Shown piece after piece: positions 1-7,326 of a stretch of DNA of 64,000 bases (position 1 is the stretch's first letter; each line of letters begins with the position of its first letter). The stretch is from Alphaproteobacteria bacterium. Its GTDB lineage: Bacteria; Pseudomonadota; Alphaproteobacteria; Rhodobacterales; Rhodobacteraceae. A model generated the notes under the pieces. It saw only the letters and a list, made by a program, of their open reading frames with translations. It was not told the DNA's origin and ran no database searches. The position numbers were made by a program, and so were the translations under genes. The stretch covers positions 23,078 to 87,077 of the forward strand of contig JAUIDE010000007.1 of NCBI GenBank assembly GCA_030429105.1, written 5' to 3'.

Positions 1-162
1 GTAGCCGAGGCCGGCGAAGCCTTCGAGCGGGAGTTTCTCCACCGGGCTCTTCGTCTCCTGCAGGCAAAGCACGTCCGGCGCCTCCTCCTGCAGCAGGCGT
101 AGGACGAGCGGCTCCCGCAGGCGAACGGAATTGATGTTCCAGGTGCAGATCGTGACAGGCAT
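1..162 (-). CDS. xth: Exodeoxyribonuclease III, N-terminal part (gene runs off the window)
   Basis: Only the first 54 codons are present, read leftwards from an ATG at 160-162. The peptide starts MPVTICTWNINSVRLR and continues to VLCLQETKSP. This is the N-terminal metal-binding part of the exonuclease III/AP endonuclease family: Asn9 in the WNIN block and Glu36 in the LQETK block match the conserved Asn and Glu that hold the catalytic magnesium. The family removes abasic sites and 3' blocking groups in base excision repair. The rest of the gene lies left of the window, so completeness cannot be judged. Confidence 0.85.
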   Translation of the reverse strand, partial: MPVTICTWNINSVRLREPLVLRLLQEEAPDVLCLQETKSPVEKLPLEGFAGLGY

Positions 163-266
163 CGGCGCTCCCTTCCTCGGCGAGGCGACCATGGCGGGGC
201 CGACGGGGAATGCCAAGAGCCGCCGGCGCGCTATCCTCCCTGTCAGGCTGACAAGAGGAGAGACCG

Positions 267-980
267 ATGAGACGCGCCCTCGCCATCCCCGCCCTGTTCC
301 TCCTCGCCGGCGCCGCCGCCGCGGAGGAGGTCGATCTCGAACTCGCGCTGCTGGCGGATGCGACCGGCTCCATCGACATGGACGAGATCATGTTCCAGCG
401 GCGCGGCTACGCCGAGGCGATCACCAGCCCCGAGGTGCTCTCCGCCATAGGCTCCGGCCTCCTCGGCCGCATCGCCGTCACCTATGTCGAATGGGCCGAT
501 GCGGGAAGCCAGCAGGTTGTCGTCGGGTGGACGATGATCGGGACGGCGGAGGAGGCCGATGCCTTCGCCGCGCGCCTGATGGCCGAGCCGCGGCTCGCCT
601 TCGGGCGGAATGCGATCGGCGCGGCGCTCCTCTTCGGCAAGCGGACGATCGAGGAGAACGAATACGAGGGGCTCCGCCGCGTCATCGACCTGTCCGCGGA
701 CAGCGCGAACAACTGGAGCGGGCCCGGGATCGAGGAGGCGCGGGACGAGGTCGTGGCCGCGGGAATCACGATCAACGGGCTCGCCGTTCTCTGCCGCATC
801 TGTTCCGGCCGGCCCGTCGACTACGATCTCGAGCGCGCCTTCGCCGAGCGGATCGTAGGCGGCCCGGGCGCCTTCGTGGTGACGGCGGACGGGGACCGCG
901 CCTTCGCGGAGGCGGTGCGGCGGAAGCTGATCCTGGAGATTGCGGGAAGCTCTCCCGAAACGCAGCTTGCGGCGCGCTGA
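267..980 (+). CDS. DUF1194 (von Willebrand A-like) exported protein
   Basis: A 237-residue protein with a short basic start and hydrophobic segment ending AGAAAA near residue 19, which looks like a Sec signal peptide, so a periplasmic location is inferred. The mature part begins with VDLELALLADATGSID, where D31, T33 and S35 sit like a variant of the metal-dependent adhesion site of von Willebrand A domains. This matches the DUF1194 family, common in Rhodobacterales and of unknown function. A GAGGAGA ribosome site lies about six bases before the ATG. A strong hairpin terminator follows directly, so the gene is probably monocistronic. Confidence 0.75.
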   Translation: MRRALAIPALFLLAGAAAAEEVDLELALLADATGSIDMDEIMFQRRGYAEAITSPEVLSAIGSGLLGRIAVTYVEWADAGSQQVVVGWTMIGTAEEADAFAARLMAEPRLAFGRNAIGAALLFGKRTIEENEYEGLRRVIDLSADSANNWSGPGIEEARDEVVAAGITINGLAVLCRICSGRPVDYDLERAFAERIVGGPGAFVVTADGDRAFAEAVRRKLILEIAGSSPETQLAAR

Positions 981-988
981 AAAAGAAA

Positions 989-1018
989 GCGCCCGGCGAG
1001 AGGGGGGCCGCCGGGCGC
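989..1018. terminator. Intrinsic terminator between DUF1194 gene and cenR
   Basis: A perfect 10-bp stem (989-998 with 1009-1018) encloses a 10-base loop. An A-rich run precedes it (980-988) and a T run follows (1023-1027), so it could stop transcription in both directions between these convergent genes. Confidence 0.75.
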
Positions 1019-1164
1019 TCGCCTTTTTCAAGGCTTCCGGCGCCGAGGGTTCAGGCCGGATGGCGGGCGGCTCGGTTCAATCCGTCCGCCCTCCTGTTCC
1101 ATGAAGTGGTGAGGGGCGGCCCGGCCCGCAAGCCCCCTGCAAGCCCCGGGCGCTCACGCTTTCG

Positions 1165-1851
1165 TCACGAGGAAAGGCGGTATCCGCCGCTCTCCGTCAC
1201 GAGGAGGCGCGCGGCGGAGGGGTCGGGCTCGATCTTCTGGCGCAGGCGGTAGATGTGCGTCTCCAGCGTGTGCGTCGTCACGCCGGCATTATAGCCCCAG
1301 ACCTCGTGCAGCAGAACATCCCGCGCCACCACCTGATCGGAGGCGCGGTAGAGGAACTTGAGGATGTTCGTCTCCTTCTCCGTCAGGCGGATCTTCTTGC
1401 CGTCCTCGTCCGTCAGCATCTTGACCGCCGGGCGGAAGGTGTAGGGCCCGATGGTGAAGACCGCGTCCTCCGACTGTTCGTGCTGGCGAAGCTGCGCCCG
1501 GATGCGGGCGAGGAGGACGGGGAACTTGAAGGGCTTGGTGATGTAATCGTTCGCCCCGGCGTCGAGCCCGAGGATCGTGTCGCTGTCGCTGTCATGGCCC
1601 GTCAGGATGATGATCGGGGAGCGGACGCCGCCCTTCCGCATCAGGCGGCAGACTTCCCGCCCGTCCATGTCCGGCAGGCCGACATCGAGGATCACGAGGT
1701 CGTGGAGCTGGCCCTTGGCGCGGGAGATGCCGTGGGCGCCCGTCTCCGCCTCGAACACGTCGAATTCCTCGGTGAGCACGAGCTGATCCGCCAGCGCCTC
1801 CCTGAGGTCGGGGTCGTCGTCGACAAGGAGGATCTTCTTCAGCGCTGTCAT
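1165..1851 (-). CDS. cenR: OmpR-family response regulator, CenR-like
   Basis: A 228-residue two-domain response regulator. The receiver domain (about 1-120) has the acidic pair D11/D12, the phosphoacceptor D56 in LVILDVGLPDMDG, and the conserved lysine in YITKPF. The C-terminal winged helix (about 130-228) contains RLTEKETNILKFLYRA and THTLETHIYRLRQKIE. The receiver sequence and the linker block around FTIGPYTFRPA closely resemble my recollection of CenR from Caulobacter, an essential cell-envelope regulator; in Rhodobacterales it is usually annotated just as a response regulator. No histidine kinase lies next to it. An AAGGGAAG ribosome site precedes the ATG. The family is certain, the CenR identity likely. 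Confidence 0.8.
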   Translation of the reverse strand: MTALKKILLVDDDPDLREALADQLVLTEEFDVFEAETGAHGISRAKGQLHDLVILDVGLPDMDGREVCRLMRKGGVRSPIIILTGHDSDSDTILGLDAGANDYITKPFKFPVLLARIRAQLRQHEQSEDAVFTIGPYTFRPAVKMLTDEDGKKIRLTEKETNILKFLYRASDQVVARDVLLHEVWGYNAGVTTHTLETHIYRLRQKIEPDPSAARLLVTESGGYRLSS

Positions 1852-1954
1852 GACGCGTCTTCCCTTGTGGCGCCTCTCCCTTGAATCGGGGAAGCGGAGC
1901 GCTTCTTCAAGTCCGGCGCGTAGATATCACGCAGGTGTGGCCTGCGGCGAGCCA

Positions 1955-1983
1955 TTGTGTCATCGCGCCCCCGCCATGATATA
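1955..1983 (+). promoter_or_regulatory. Candidate sigma-70 promoter of ribA
   Basis: TTGTGT (1955-1960) and GATATA (1978-1983) are 17 bases apart, about 30 bases upstream of the ribA start, in the 161-base gap shared with the divergent response regulator. The match is modest and untested. I saw no clear FMN riboswitch in this gap. Confidence 0.3.
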
Positions 1984-2012
1984 GGACCGGGGCGCAGAGG
2001 AGCGAACCCGCA

Positions 2013-3104
2013 ATGAAGATGCTGTCCGCCGAAGAGATTGTCGCCCGCGCGCGCGGCGACCTGAGACTTGGCGCGCCGGTGGTAGTTATCGACGGCGAGT
2101 CGGCGGCGGCGGTCGTCGCGGCGGAGGCGTTGCGGGCGGAGCGGCTGGCGGACATGCGGGCGCTCGGGCCGCTCGACCTGGCGGTGACGCGGCGGCGGGC
2201 GGAGATCCTGAAGGCGCGCGCCTATGACGGGGACATGGCGCGGATCGCCCTGCCTGAATCCTTCGGATTGCGGGAAATCCTCGCCGCGGCGGACCCGGCG
2301 CTCGCGCTCTCCGCGCCGATGGCCGGGCCCTTCATCGCCCGGCGCGAGGGCGGGGCGGCGGCGCAGCGGATGGCGCTGAAGCTCGCGAAATCCGCGCGGC
2401 TCTTGCCCGCAATCGTGGCCGCGCCGATGGCGGCGGAGGCGGCGCGGCGGCTCGCGGCGGAGGCGGGGCTCACCATCGTCGAGGCGGCGATGATGGCGCC
2501 GGCGGAGGCGGCGGGGATCGACCTTTCCCTCGTTTCAGCGGCGCGGGTTCCTCTTTCCTACGCCGAGGACGCGCGCGTGCTCGTCTGGCGCCCGGCGAGC
2601 GGGGAGGAGGAGCATTACGCGATCGAGATCGGCGCGCCGGACCGGGCGAAGCCGGTTCTGGCCCGGCTTCATTCGGCCTGTTTCACCGGGGACCTGATCG
2701 GTTCGCTCAAATGCGATTGCGGGCCGCAGCTCCGCGCCGCGCTCACGCAGATCGGGGCGGAGGGCGCGGGCGTGCTGCTCTACCTCAACCAGGAGGGACG
2801 GGGCATCGGCCTCGCCAACAAGATGCGCGCCTATTTCCTGCAGGATGAGGGCTTCGACACGGTGGAGGCGAACCACCGGCTCGGCTTCGAGGATGACGAG
2901 CGGGATTTCCGGCTGGGCACGGAGATATTGAAGCGGATGGGCTTTTCCGGCGTCCGGCTGATGACGAACAATCCCGGCAAGGTCGCGGCGATGGAAGCGG
3001 CGGGGCTCGCCGTGGCGGAGCGCGTGCCGCTGATCGTCGGCCATACGGCGCATAATGTCGAATATCTCGCGACGAAGGCGCGCAAGAGCGGCCATCTGCT
3101 GTGA
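2013..3104 (+). CDS. ribA: GTP cyclohydrolase II with N-terminal extension
   Basis: Catalyses the first step of riboflavin synthesis, opening the imidazole ring of GTP to give 2,5-diamino-6-ribosylamino-pyrimidinone phosphate. The C-terminal ~195 residues carry the family marks: the zinc ligands C223, C234 and C236 in CFTGDLIGSLKCDC, the EGRGIGL block, and the helix following it. The protein has 363 residues against about 200 for the stand-alone enzyme; the first ~165 residues form an alanine-rich domain in the place where bifunctional RibBA proteins carry DHBP synthase, but I see none of that enzyme's acidic motifs. The stop overlaps the GTG start of the next gene by four bases. Confidence 0.9.
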   Translation: MKMLSAEEIVARARGDLRLGAPVVVIDGESAAAVVAAEALRAERLADMRALGPLDLAVTRRRAEILKARAYDGDMARIALPESFGLREILAAADPALALSAPMAGPFIARREGGAAAQRMALKLAKSARLLPAIVAAPMAAEAARRLAAEAGLTIVEAAMMAPAEAAGIDLSLVSAARVPLSYAEDARVLVWRPASGEEEHYAIEIGAPDRAKPVLARLHSACFTGDLIGSLKCDCGPQLRAALTQIGAEGAGVLLYLNQEGRGIGLANKMRAYFLQDEGFDTVEANHRLGFEDDERDFRLGTEILKRMGFSGVRLMTNNPGKVAAMEAAGLAVAERVPLIVGHTAHNVEYLATKARKSGHLL

Positions 3105-3607
3105 GGCCCGGCCCGGGCGACCTTGTGGTCGGCCGCTGGGGCGCGCGGTTCATGGGGCGGACATTCCCGGTCTCGCTGGGACGCGCCGGCGTGACGGATG
3201 CGAAGCGGGAGGGGGACGGGGCGACGCCGGCGGGCGCCCATAGCATCGTCGGCGGCATGTGGCGGGCGGACCGGATGCGCCGGCCTGCCGGCGCGCCGCT
3301 GCTGGCGGCGGGGCCGCGGGACATCTGGTCCGACGATCCGGCGGACGAGGCCTATAACCGGCTTTCGCGGCGGGGTGCGGCTGGTTTCCGCCATGAGCGG
3401 ATGCGGCGGGGAGACGGGCTTTATGACCTTGTGCTCTTCACCGACTGGAACGCGGACGGGCGGCCGGGCGGCGGCTCCGCGATCTTCGTCCATTGCTGGC
3501 GGGGTCCGAGGCGGCCCACGGCGGGCTGCGTGGCCTTCCGCCGGGCGGACCTCCTGTGGATCTGGGCGCGCTGGGGGCGGCGGAGCCGGGTGATCGTTCA
3601 GGCCTGA
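3101..3607 (+). CDS. L,D-transpeptidase (YkuD-type) family protein
   Basis: A 168-residue protein whose C-terminal half contains H131 and C143 in the pattern H-C-W-R-G-P-R-R-P-T-A-G-C-V, the catalytic motif of YkuD-type L,D-transpeptidases, which make 3-3 crosslinks or attach proteins to peptidoglycan. The start is a GTG whose last two bases belong to the ribA stop (GTGA overlap), implying translational coupling. I see no signal peptide, which is odd for a wall enzyme but common for this short proteobacterial subgroup. The 3' end overlaps the convergent YggS-family gene by ten bases. Confidence 0.75.
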   Translation: MRPGPGDLVVGRWGARFMGRTFPVSLGRAGVTDAKREGDGATPAGAHSIVGGMWRADRMRRPAGAPLLAAGPRDIWSDDPADEAYNRLSRRGAAGFRHERMRRGDGLYDLVLFTDWNADGRPGGGSAIFVHCWRGPRRPTAGCVAFRRADLLWIWARWGRRSRVIVQA

Positions 3608-4266
3608 GCGCTCAGCGGGGGGGCGCGTTCGCCGAAGATCGCGGAGCCGACGCGCACGACCGTCGCGCCGAGGCGCACGGCGGTCTCGTAATCCGCGCTC
3701 ATGCCCATCGACAGCTCCGCGAGCCCGTTCCGCTCCGCGATCTTCGCGAGGAGCGCGAAATGCAGCGCGGGCTCCTCATCCACCGGGGGGATGACCATGA
3801 GGCCGGCGACGGGAAGGTCCATCGCCCGGCATTTCGCGATGAAGGCGTCCGCCTCCCCCGGCGCGATTCCGGCCTTCTGCGGCTCCTCACCGGTGTTCAC
3901 CTGGATGAAGAGCTGCGGGCAGGCGCCGCGGGCCTGAACCGCGGACGCCAGCTTCTCGGCCAGCGCAAGTCTGTCCAGCGACTGGATCGCGTCGAAAAGC
4001 TCCAGCGCAGGCTTGATCTTGTTGGTCTGGAGCGGGCCGAGGAGATGCAGCTCGACGCCGGGAAAGCGTTCGCGCAGGGCCGGCCACTTGCCCGCCGCCT
4101 CCTGCACCCGGTTCTCCCCGAAGAGGCGATGGCTGGCTTCGAGCACCGCCTCCACCCGGTCCAGCGGCTGGACCTTGGAGACGGCGACGAGGCGCGCGGC
4201 GTCTTTGGGACGGCCCGCCTCGGCGAGTGCGGCGTCTATGCGGGACTGGACTTCGGAGAGACTCAT
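3598..4266 (-). CDS. YggS-family pyridoxal-phosphate homeostasis protein
   Basis: A 222-residue single-domain PLP-binding protein of the fold type III barrel (YggS/PROSC). K31 in LVAVSKVQ is the expected PLP lysine. The blocks FGENRVQEA, HLLGPLQTNKIK and the C-terminal LSMGMSADYETAVRLGATVVRVGSAIFG are all diagnostic. These proteins have no known catalytic activity and buffer free PLP and amino-acid or vitamin B6 balance in the cytoplasm. Length is normal for the family. The gene is convergent with, and slightly overlaps, the L,D-transpeptidase gene. Confidence 0.92.
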   Translation of the reverse strand: MSLSEVQSRIDAALAEAGRPKDAARLVAVSKVQPLDRVEAVLEASHRLFGENRVQEAAGKWPALRERFPGVELHLLGPLQTNKIKPALELFDAIQSLDRLALAEKLASAVQARGACPQLFIQVNTGEEPQKAGIAPGEADAFIAKCRAMDLPVAGLMVIPPVDEEPALHFALLAKIAERNGLAELSMGMSADYETAVRLGATVVRVGSAIFGERAPPLSAQA

Positions 4267-4303
4267 GCCTCCGAGCCTAGGGCGGCGGCGGGAAAAGCGA
4301 AAG

Positions 4304-4324
4304 GGGCGGGCGCGGAGCCCGCCC
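4304..4324 (-). terminator. Intrinsic terminator of porin 1
   Basis: An 8-bp G+C stem (4304-4311 with 4317-4324, five-base loop) is followed, on the minus strand, by a T-rich stretch complementary to 4293-4302. It lies just past the stop of the porin gene. Confidence 0.65.
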
Positions 4325-4334
4325 TCTCAATGCC

Positions 4335-5300
4335 TCAGAAGAAGAGCGACATATAGGCGAGCCCGCCGAAATCGGACCCGGCCACGCTGTCGTCATCCGC
4401 GTATTCGAGGCCGACCGTGAACTGGACGCCGGGCGCGGCGCTGTAGGTCACCCAAGCGGATGCGATCTCGTTGTCGAGCTGGTTGGAGTTCGAATAGCCG
4501 CCGCCGATGGCCCAGGGGCCGGTCTCGTATTGCGCGCCGATGCCGAACTCGTCGCCCGCAAAGTCATCCTCGTAGAAGCCGGCGAGGGTGATCCCGGAGA
4601 AGCCGACATAGCCGGCCGCGCCGATCTGCTCGCCCGCGACGCCCTCCTGGTCGGTATAGTGGCCGCCGAGGCCGAAGGAGACCTCGTTGAACTCGCCCGC
4701 ATAGGTCGCTGCGAGGGACCACACCTCGTCATTCGCGCTTAAGGCCGGGTTGTTGGTGTCCGCCGCGCCATCCGTGTTCGCGCTCGGGATGTAGGAGCCG
4801 TGGACCTGGAAGCCGAAGAAGTCCGGTGACGAATAGTGAAGGCCGATGGAGTCGGTCGCGAAGCCCATGAAGGCCGCTTCGTTCACGAGCGCCTCGCTGG
4901 TGAGCGCGAAGGCGTCCGCGTAGCCGACGCGCCCGCCGGGCGAGAAGACGATGCCGAGGGCGCCGACCTGCTCGTAGCCGACCGAGGCGTCGGAGCCGAT
5001 CGTCACCGCGCCGAACGGGCCGATGATGCGACCCCAGTTCTCGTCGATCTGGTCTGCGGAGGTGAAGGCCTCGACCTCGATGCGCGCAGCGAAGACGATG
5101 CCGTTGTCCGCGGCGAGGCGGCCGTTCACATGGAACTCGCCGTCACGAAGGACGCCGACGCCGTCCTGTGCGCCGGAATCGGTGACGCCGACGCCGAGGA
5201 AGTAGTAACCGGAAACTCCCGTCTCCCATTCCGCCGCCGAAGCGGCGCAAGCCAACCCTGCGGCGCAGAGCGCCGAAGTCGCGAAGAGCGCTGTCTTCAT
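4335..5300 (-). CDS. Outer-membrane porin (paralogue 1)
   Basis: A 321-residue protein with a typical signal peptide (MKTALFATSALCAAGLACAASA) followed by alternating, Gly/Asp/Tyr-rich beta-strand sequence, ending in YMSLFF, the terminal aromatic residue being the usual outer-membrane insertion signal. The mature start AEWETGVSGYYFLGVGVTDS is nearly identical to that of the neighbouring porin, as is the block GFYEDDFAGDEFGIGAQY. It resembles the small trimeric porins of Rhodobacter, which let ions and small solutes pass. GAGGACAAG directly before the ATG serves as ribosome site, the same arrangement as in the neighbour. A terminator separates the two copies from downstream genes. Confidence 0.88.
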   Translation of the reverse strand: MKTALFATSALCAAGLACAASAAEWETGVSGYYFLGVGVTDSGAQDGVGVLRDGEFHVNGRLAADNGIVFAARIEVEAFTSADQIDENWGRIIGPFGAVTIGSDASVGYEQVGALGIVFSPGGRVGYADAFALTSEALVNEAAFMGFATDSIGLHYSSPDFFGFQVHGSYIPSANTDGAADTNNPALSANDEVWSLAATYAGEFNEVSFGLGGHYTDQEGVAGEQIGAAGYVGFSGITLAGFYEDDFAGDEFGIGAQYETGPWAIGGGYSNSNQLDNEIASAWVTYSAAPGVQFTVGLEYADDDSVAGSDFGGLAYMSLFF

Positions 5301-5504
5301 CTTGTCCTCGATCCGAAGGGAACGCGGCGCGGCTAATTCCGGCAGCGTCGGGCCCAGTGTCCCGCAAGCATGGTGCGGCGCAACAGGAATGTCGCGAAAA
5401 TGAGACGCGCGAGACGTGAAGCCTTCTCTCTCGGCGCCTTTCGGCGCCTCAGCCGAAAAACAAGGCGCCGCACGAAATCGAACGTCAGTTGTCGGCGCAA
5501 AGAA

Positions 5505-5530
5505 AAAGGGCGGGCCGAAGCCCGCCCTTT
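5505..5530 (-). terminator. Intrinsic terminator of porin 2
   Basis: A perfect 11-bp stem (5505-5515 with 5520-5530) with a CGAA loop and A/T flanks lies just beyond the porin 2 stop, separating it from porin 1. The stem ends in A:T pairs, so the minus-strand RNA has a U tract. Confidence 0.8.
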
Positions 5531-5547
5531 CCCGAATGATCCGAAGA

Positions 5548-6519
5548 TCAGAAGCGCAGCGTCATGAACGCCAGGCCGCCGAAGTCCTCGGTGTTCGTCG
5601 TGTCGTCGTCGGCATACTCGAGGCCGACCGTGAAGAGCACGCCCGGAGCCGCCGTGTAGGTGACCCAGCCGGCGACGATGTCGTTGTTCGTCGCGCCGGA
5701 GTCGCCATGGCCCCAGCCGCCGCCGATCGTCCACGGGCCGGTCGCGTACTGCGCGCCGATGCCGAACTCGTCGCCCGCGAAGTCATCCTCGTAGAAGCCG
5801 GCGAGGGTGAAGCCCTGGAAGCCGACATTCGCCGCGAAGGAGATCTGCTCGCCCGCAACGCCCTCGATGTCGGTGTAGCCCGCGCCGAGGCCGAGCGAGA
5901 AGTCGCCGAAGTCGCCCGTGTAGGACGCGCCGACGTTCCAGATCTCGCCGCCGTTGTCGAAGACCGGGTTGTTGGTGTCCGCGGCGCCGTCCGTCGCGTT
6001 GGACGGGTGGTAGCCGGCAAACGCCTTGAAGCCCATGAAGTCCGGCGTGGTGTAGTGCAGGCCGATCTGGTCGGACGCGGTGCCCGGGAACGGCGAGAAG
6101 CCGACGCCGGCGGCGGTCGTCAGCGCGAAGCTGTCCGCGTAGCCGATGCGGGCGCCCGGCGCGTAGATGATGCCGATGCCGGAGAGGTTCTCGTAAACGA
6201 CGGTGTCGTTGGAACCGATCATCAGCGTACCGAAGGAGCCGGAGACGGAGCCCCAGTTCTCGTCGATCTGGTCGCCGGAGGTGAACGCCTCAACCTCGAT
6301 GCGAGCGCGGAAGGTCAGGCCGTTGTCCGCCGTCAGGCGGCCGTTGACGTGGAACTCGCCGTCACGAAGGACGCCGATGCCGTCCTGCGCGTTGGAGTCG
6401 GTCACGCCGACGCCGAGGAAGTAGTAGCCGGAAACGCCGGTTTCCCACTCGGCGGCGGAGGCGGAGGTCACGAAGCCGGCCGCGACGAGCGCCGACGTCG
6501 CAAGGAGAACTTTCTTCAT
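5548..6519 (-). CDS. Outer-membrane porin (paralogue 2)
   Basis: From the ATG at 6517-6519 this is a 323-residue porin with signal peptide MKKVLLATSALVAAGFVTSASA and C-terminal FMTLRF. I prefer this start to an upstream GTG (6531) because GAGGGACAAG lies in front of it at the same spacing as GAGGACAAG in paralogue 1, and the signal peptides then align. The mature N-terminus and several strands are almost identical to paralogue 1, while central loops differ, which suggests a tandem duplication with diverged pore or surface loops. Each copy has its own terminator, so they can be expressed separately. Confidence 0.88.
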   Translation of the reverse strand: MKKVLLATSALVAAGFVTSASAAEWETGVSGYYFLGVGVTDSNAQDGIGVLRDGEFHVNGRLTADNGLTFRARIEVEAFTSGDQIDENWGSVSGSFGTLMIGSNDTVVYENLSGIGIIYAPGARIGYADSFALTTAAGVGFSPFPGTASDQIGLHYTTPDFMGFKAFAGYHPSNATDGAADTNNPVFDNGGEIWNVGASYTGDFGDFSLGLGAGYTDIEGVAGEQISFAANVGFQGFTLAGFYEDDFAGDEFGIGAQYATGPWTIGGGWGHGDSGATNNDIVAGWVTYTAAPGVLFTVGLEYADDDTTNTEDFGGLAFMTLRF

Positions 6520-6743
6520 CTTGTCCCTCACAGTTTGAAGGCGCTTTGCCGCGCCTGTTGAGTGAAGCCGGTTTCCCGCAGCGGCCTTCCGCGGTCAAGC
6601 AACAAAGACGCAGCGGGCTGTCGCGCGCCGCGCGCTGTGTTTTTCCCGCAACAGATCGCGGGTGCGGCCGGCTTTACTCCGTCCTTGCGGCGGACTAGAG
6701 AACAAGCGTTGATGTCGCGATCTGAAACTCTGGGGAGCGGAGC

Positions 6744-7256
6744 ATGTCGCAGCTGAGGATCGGCGCCGCGCTCGCCGCGGCCATAGCGCTCGCGGGCTGT
6801 GGCGGAACCGTAACGGAGCCGAAGGAGGACGCGCGCAATTCCGGCGGCGGCGCGGCGGGCAACTACGAGAATTCCCGTGTTACGGACATGCTCGACCTTG
6901 GCGCCGGCGGCGGCGGCGGCGGCGGGCTGACGCCCGTGAACCGCCATCTCTGGCGCGCCTCGCTCGACACGCTTTCCTACCTGCCGCTCGCCTCGACGGA
7001 CCCGTTCACGGGCGTCATCGCGACAGACTGGGCCGCCTCGCCGGAAGCGCCGAACGAGCGTTTCAAGGTCACCGCCTATGTGCGGAGCCCGGAACTGACG
7101 GCGCAGGCGCTGCAGGTCGCCGTCTATCGCGAGGTGCGCGATGAGGCGGGGGCCTGGGTGACGGCCCCGGTCGCCGGCGCCACGGCTCGGCAGCTCGAGG
7201 ATGCAATCCTGCTCCGCGCGCGGCAGCTCAAGCTCGGCGAGCGCCAGTCGGGCTGA
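6744..7256 (+). CDS. DUF3576 lipoprotein
   Basis: A 170-residue protein with a lipoprotein signal: a hydrophobic stretch followed by LAGC, with C19 as the lipidated residue. A Gly-rich linker (about residues 54-62) leads to a compact domain containing [33 protein letters not shown], the hallmark of the DUF3576 family of alphaproteobacterial lipoproteins. Function is unknown; a position at the outer membrane is inferred. It sits just upstream of leuS and lptE, an LPS-assembly lipoprotein gene, and may be co-transcribed with them. Confidence 0.85.
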   Translation: MSQLRIGAALAAAIALAGCGGTVTEPKEDARNSGGGAAGNYENSRVTDMLDLGAGGGGGGGLTPVNRHLWRASLDTLSYLPLASTDPFTGVIATDWAASPEAPNERFKVTAYVRSPELTAQALQVAVYREVRDEAGAWVTAPVAGATARQLEDAILLRARQLKLGERQSG

Positions 7257-7326
7257 GGCGCCGCGGGCGTTGAAAGCGCCGCGCCGCTCGCCTATCAGGG
7301 CGTCTCCGCAGCCGGAGACGCAAGAG

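Noticed and set aside
131..1252. A 373-codon plus-strand frame spanning the start of the DUF1194 region
   Set aside because: Arg-rich, low-complexity translation that overlaps the DUF1194 gene in another frame; typical GC-rich shadow frame.
1852..2012. FMN riboswitch ahead of ribA
   Set aside because: The gap is only 161 bases, shared with a divergent gene, and shows none of the conserved FMN-box stems.
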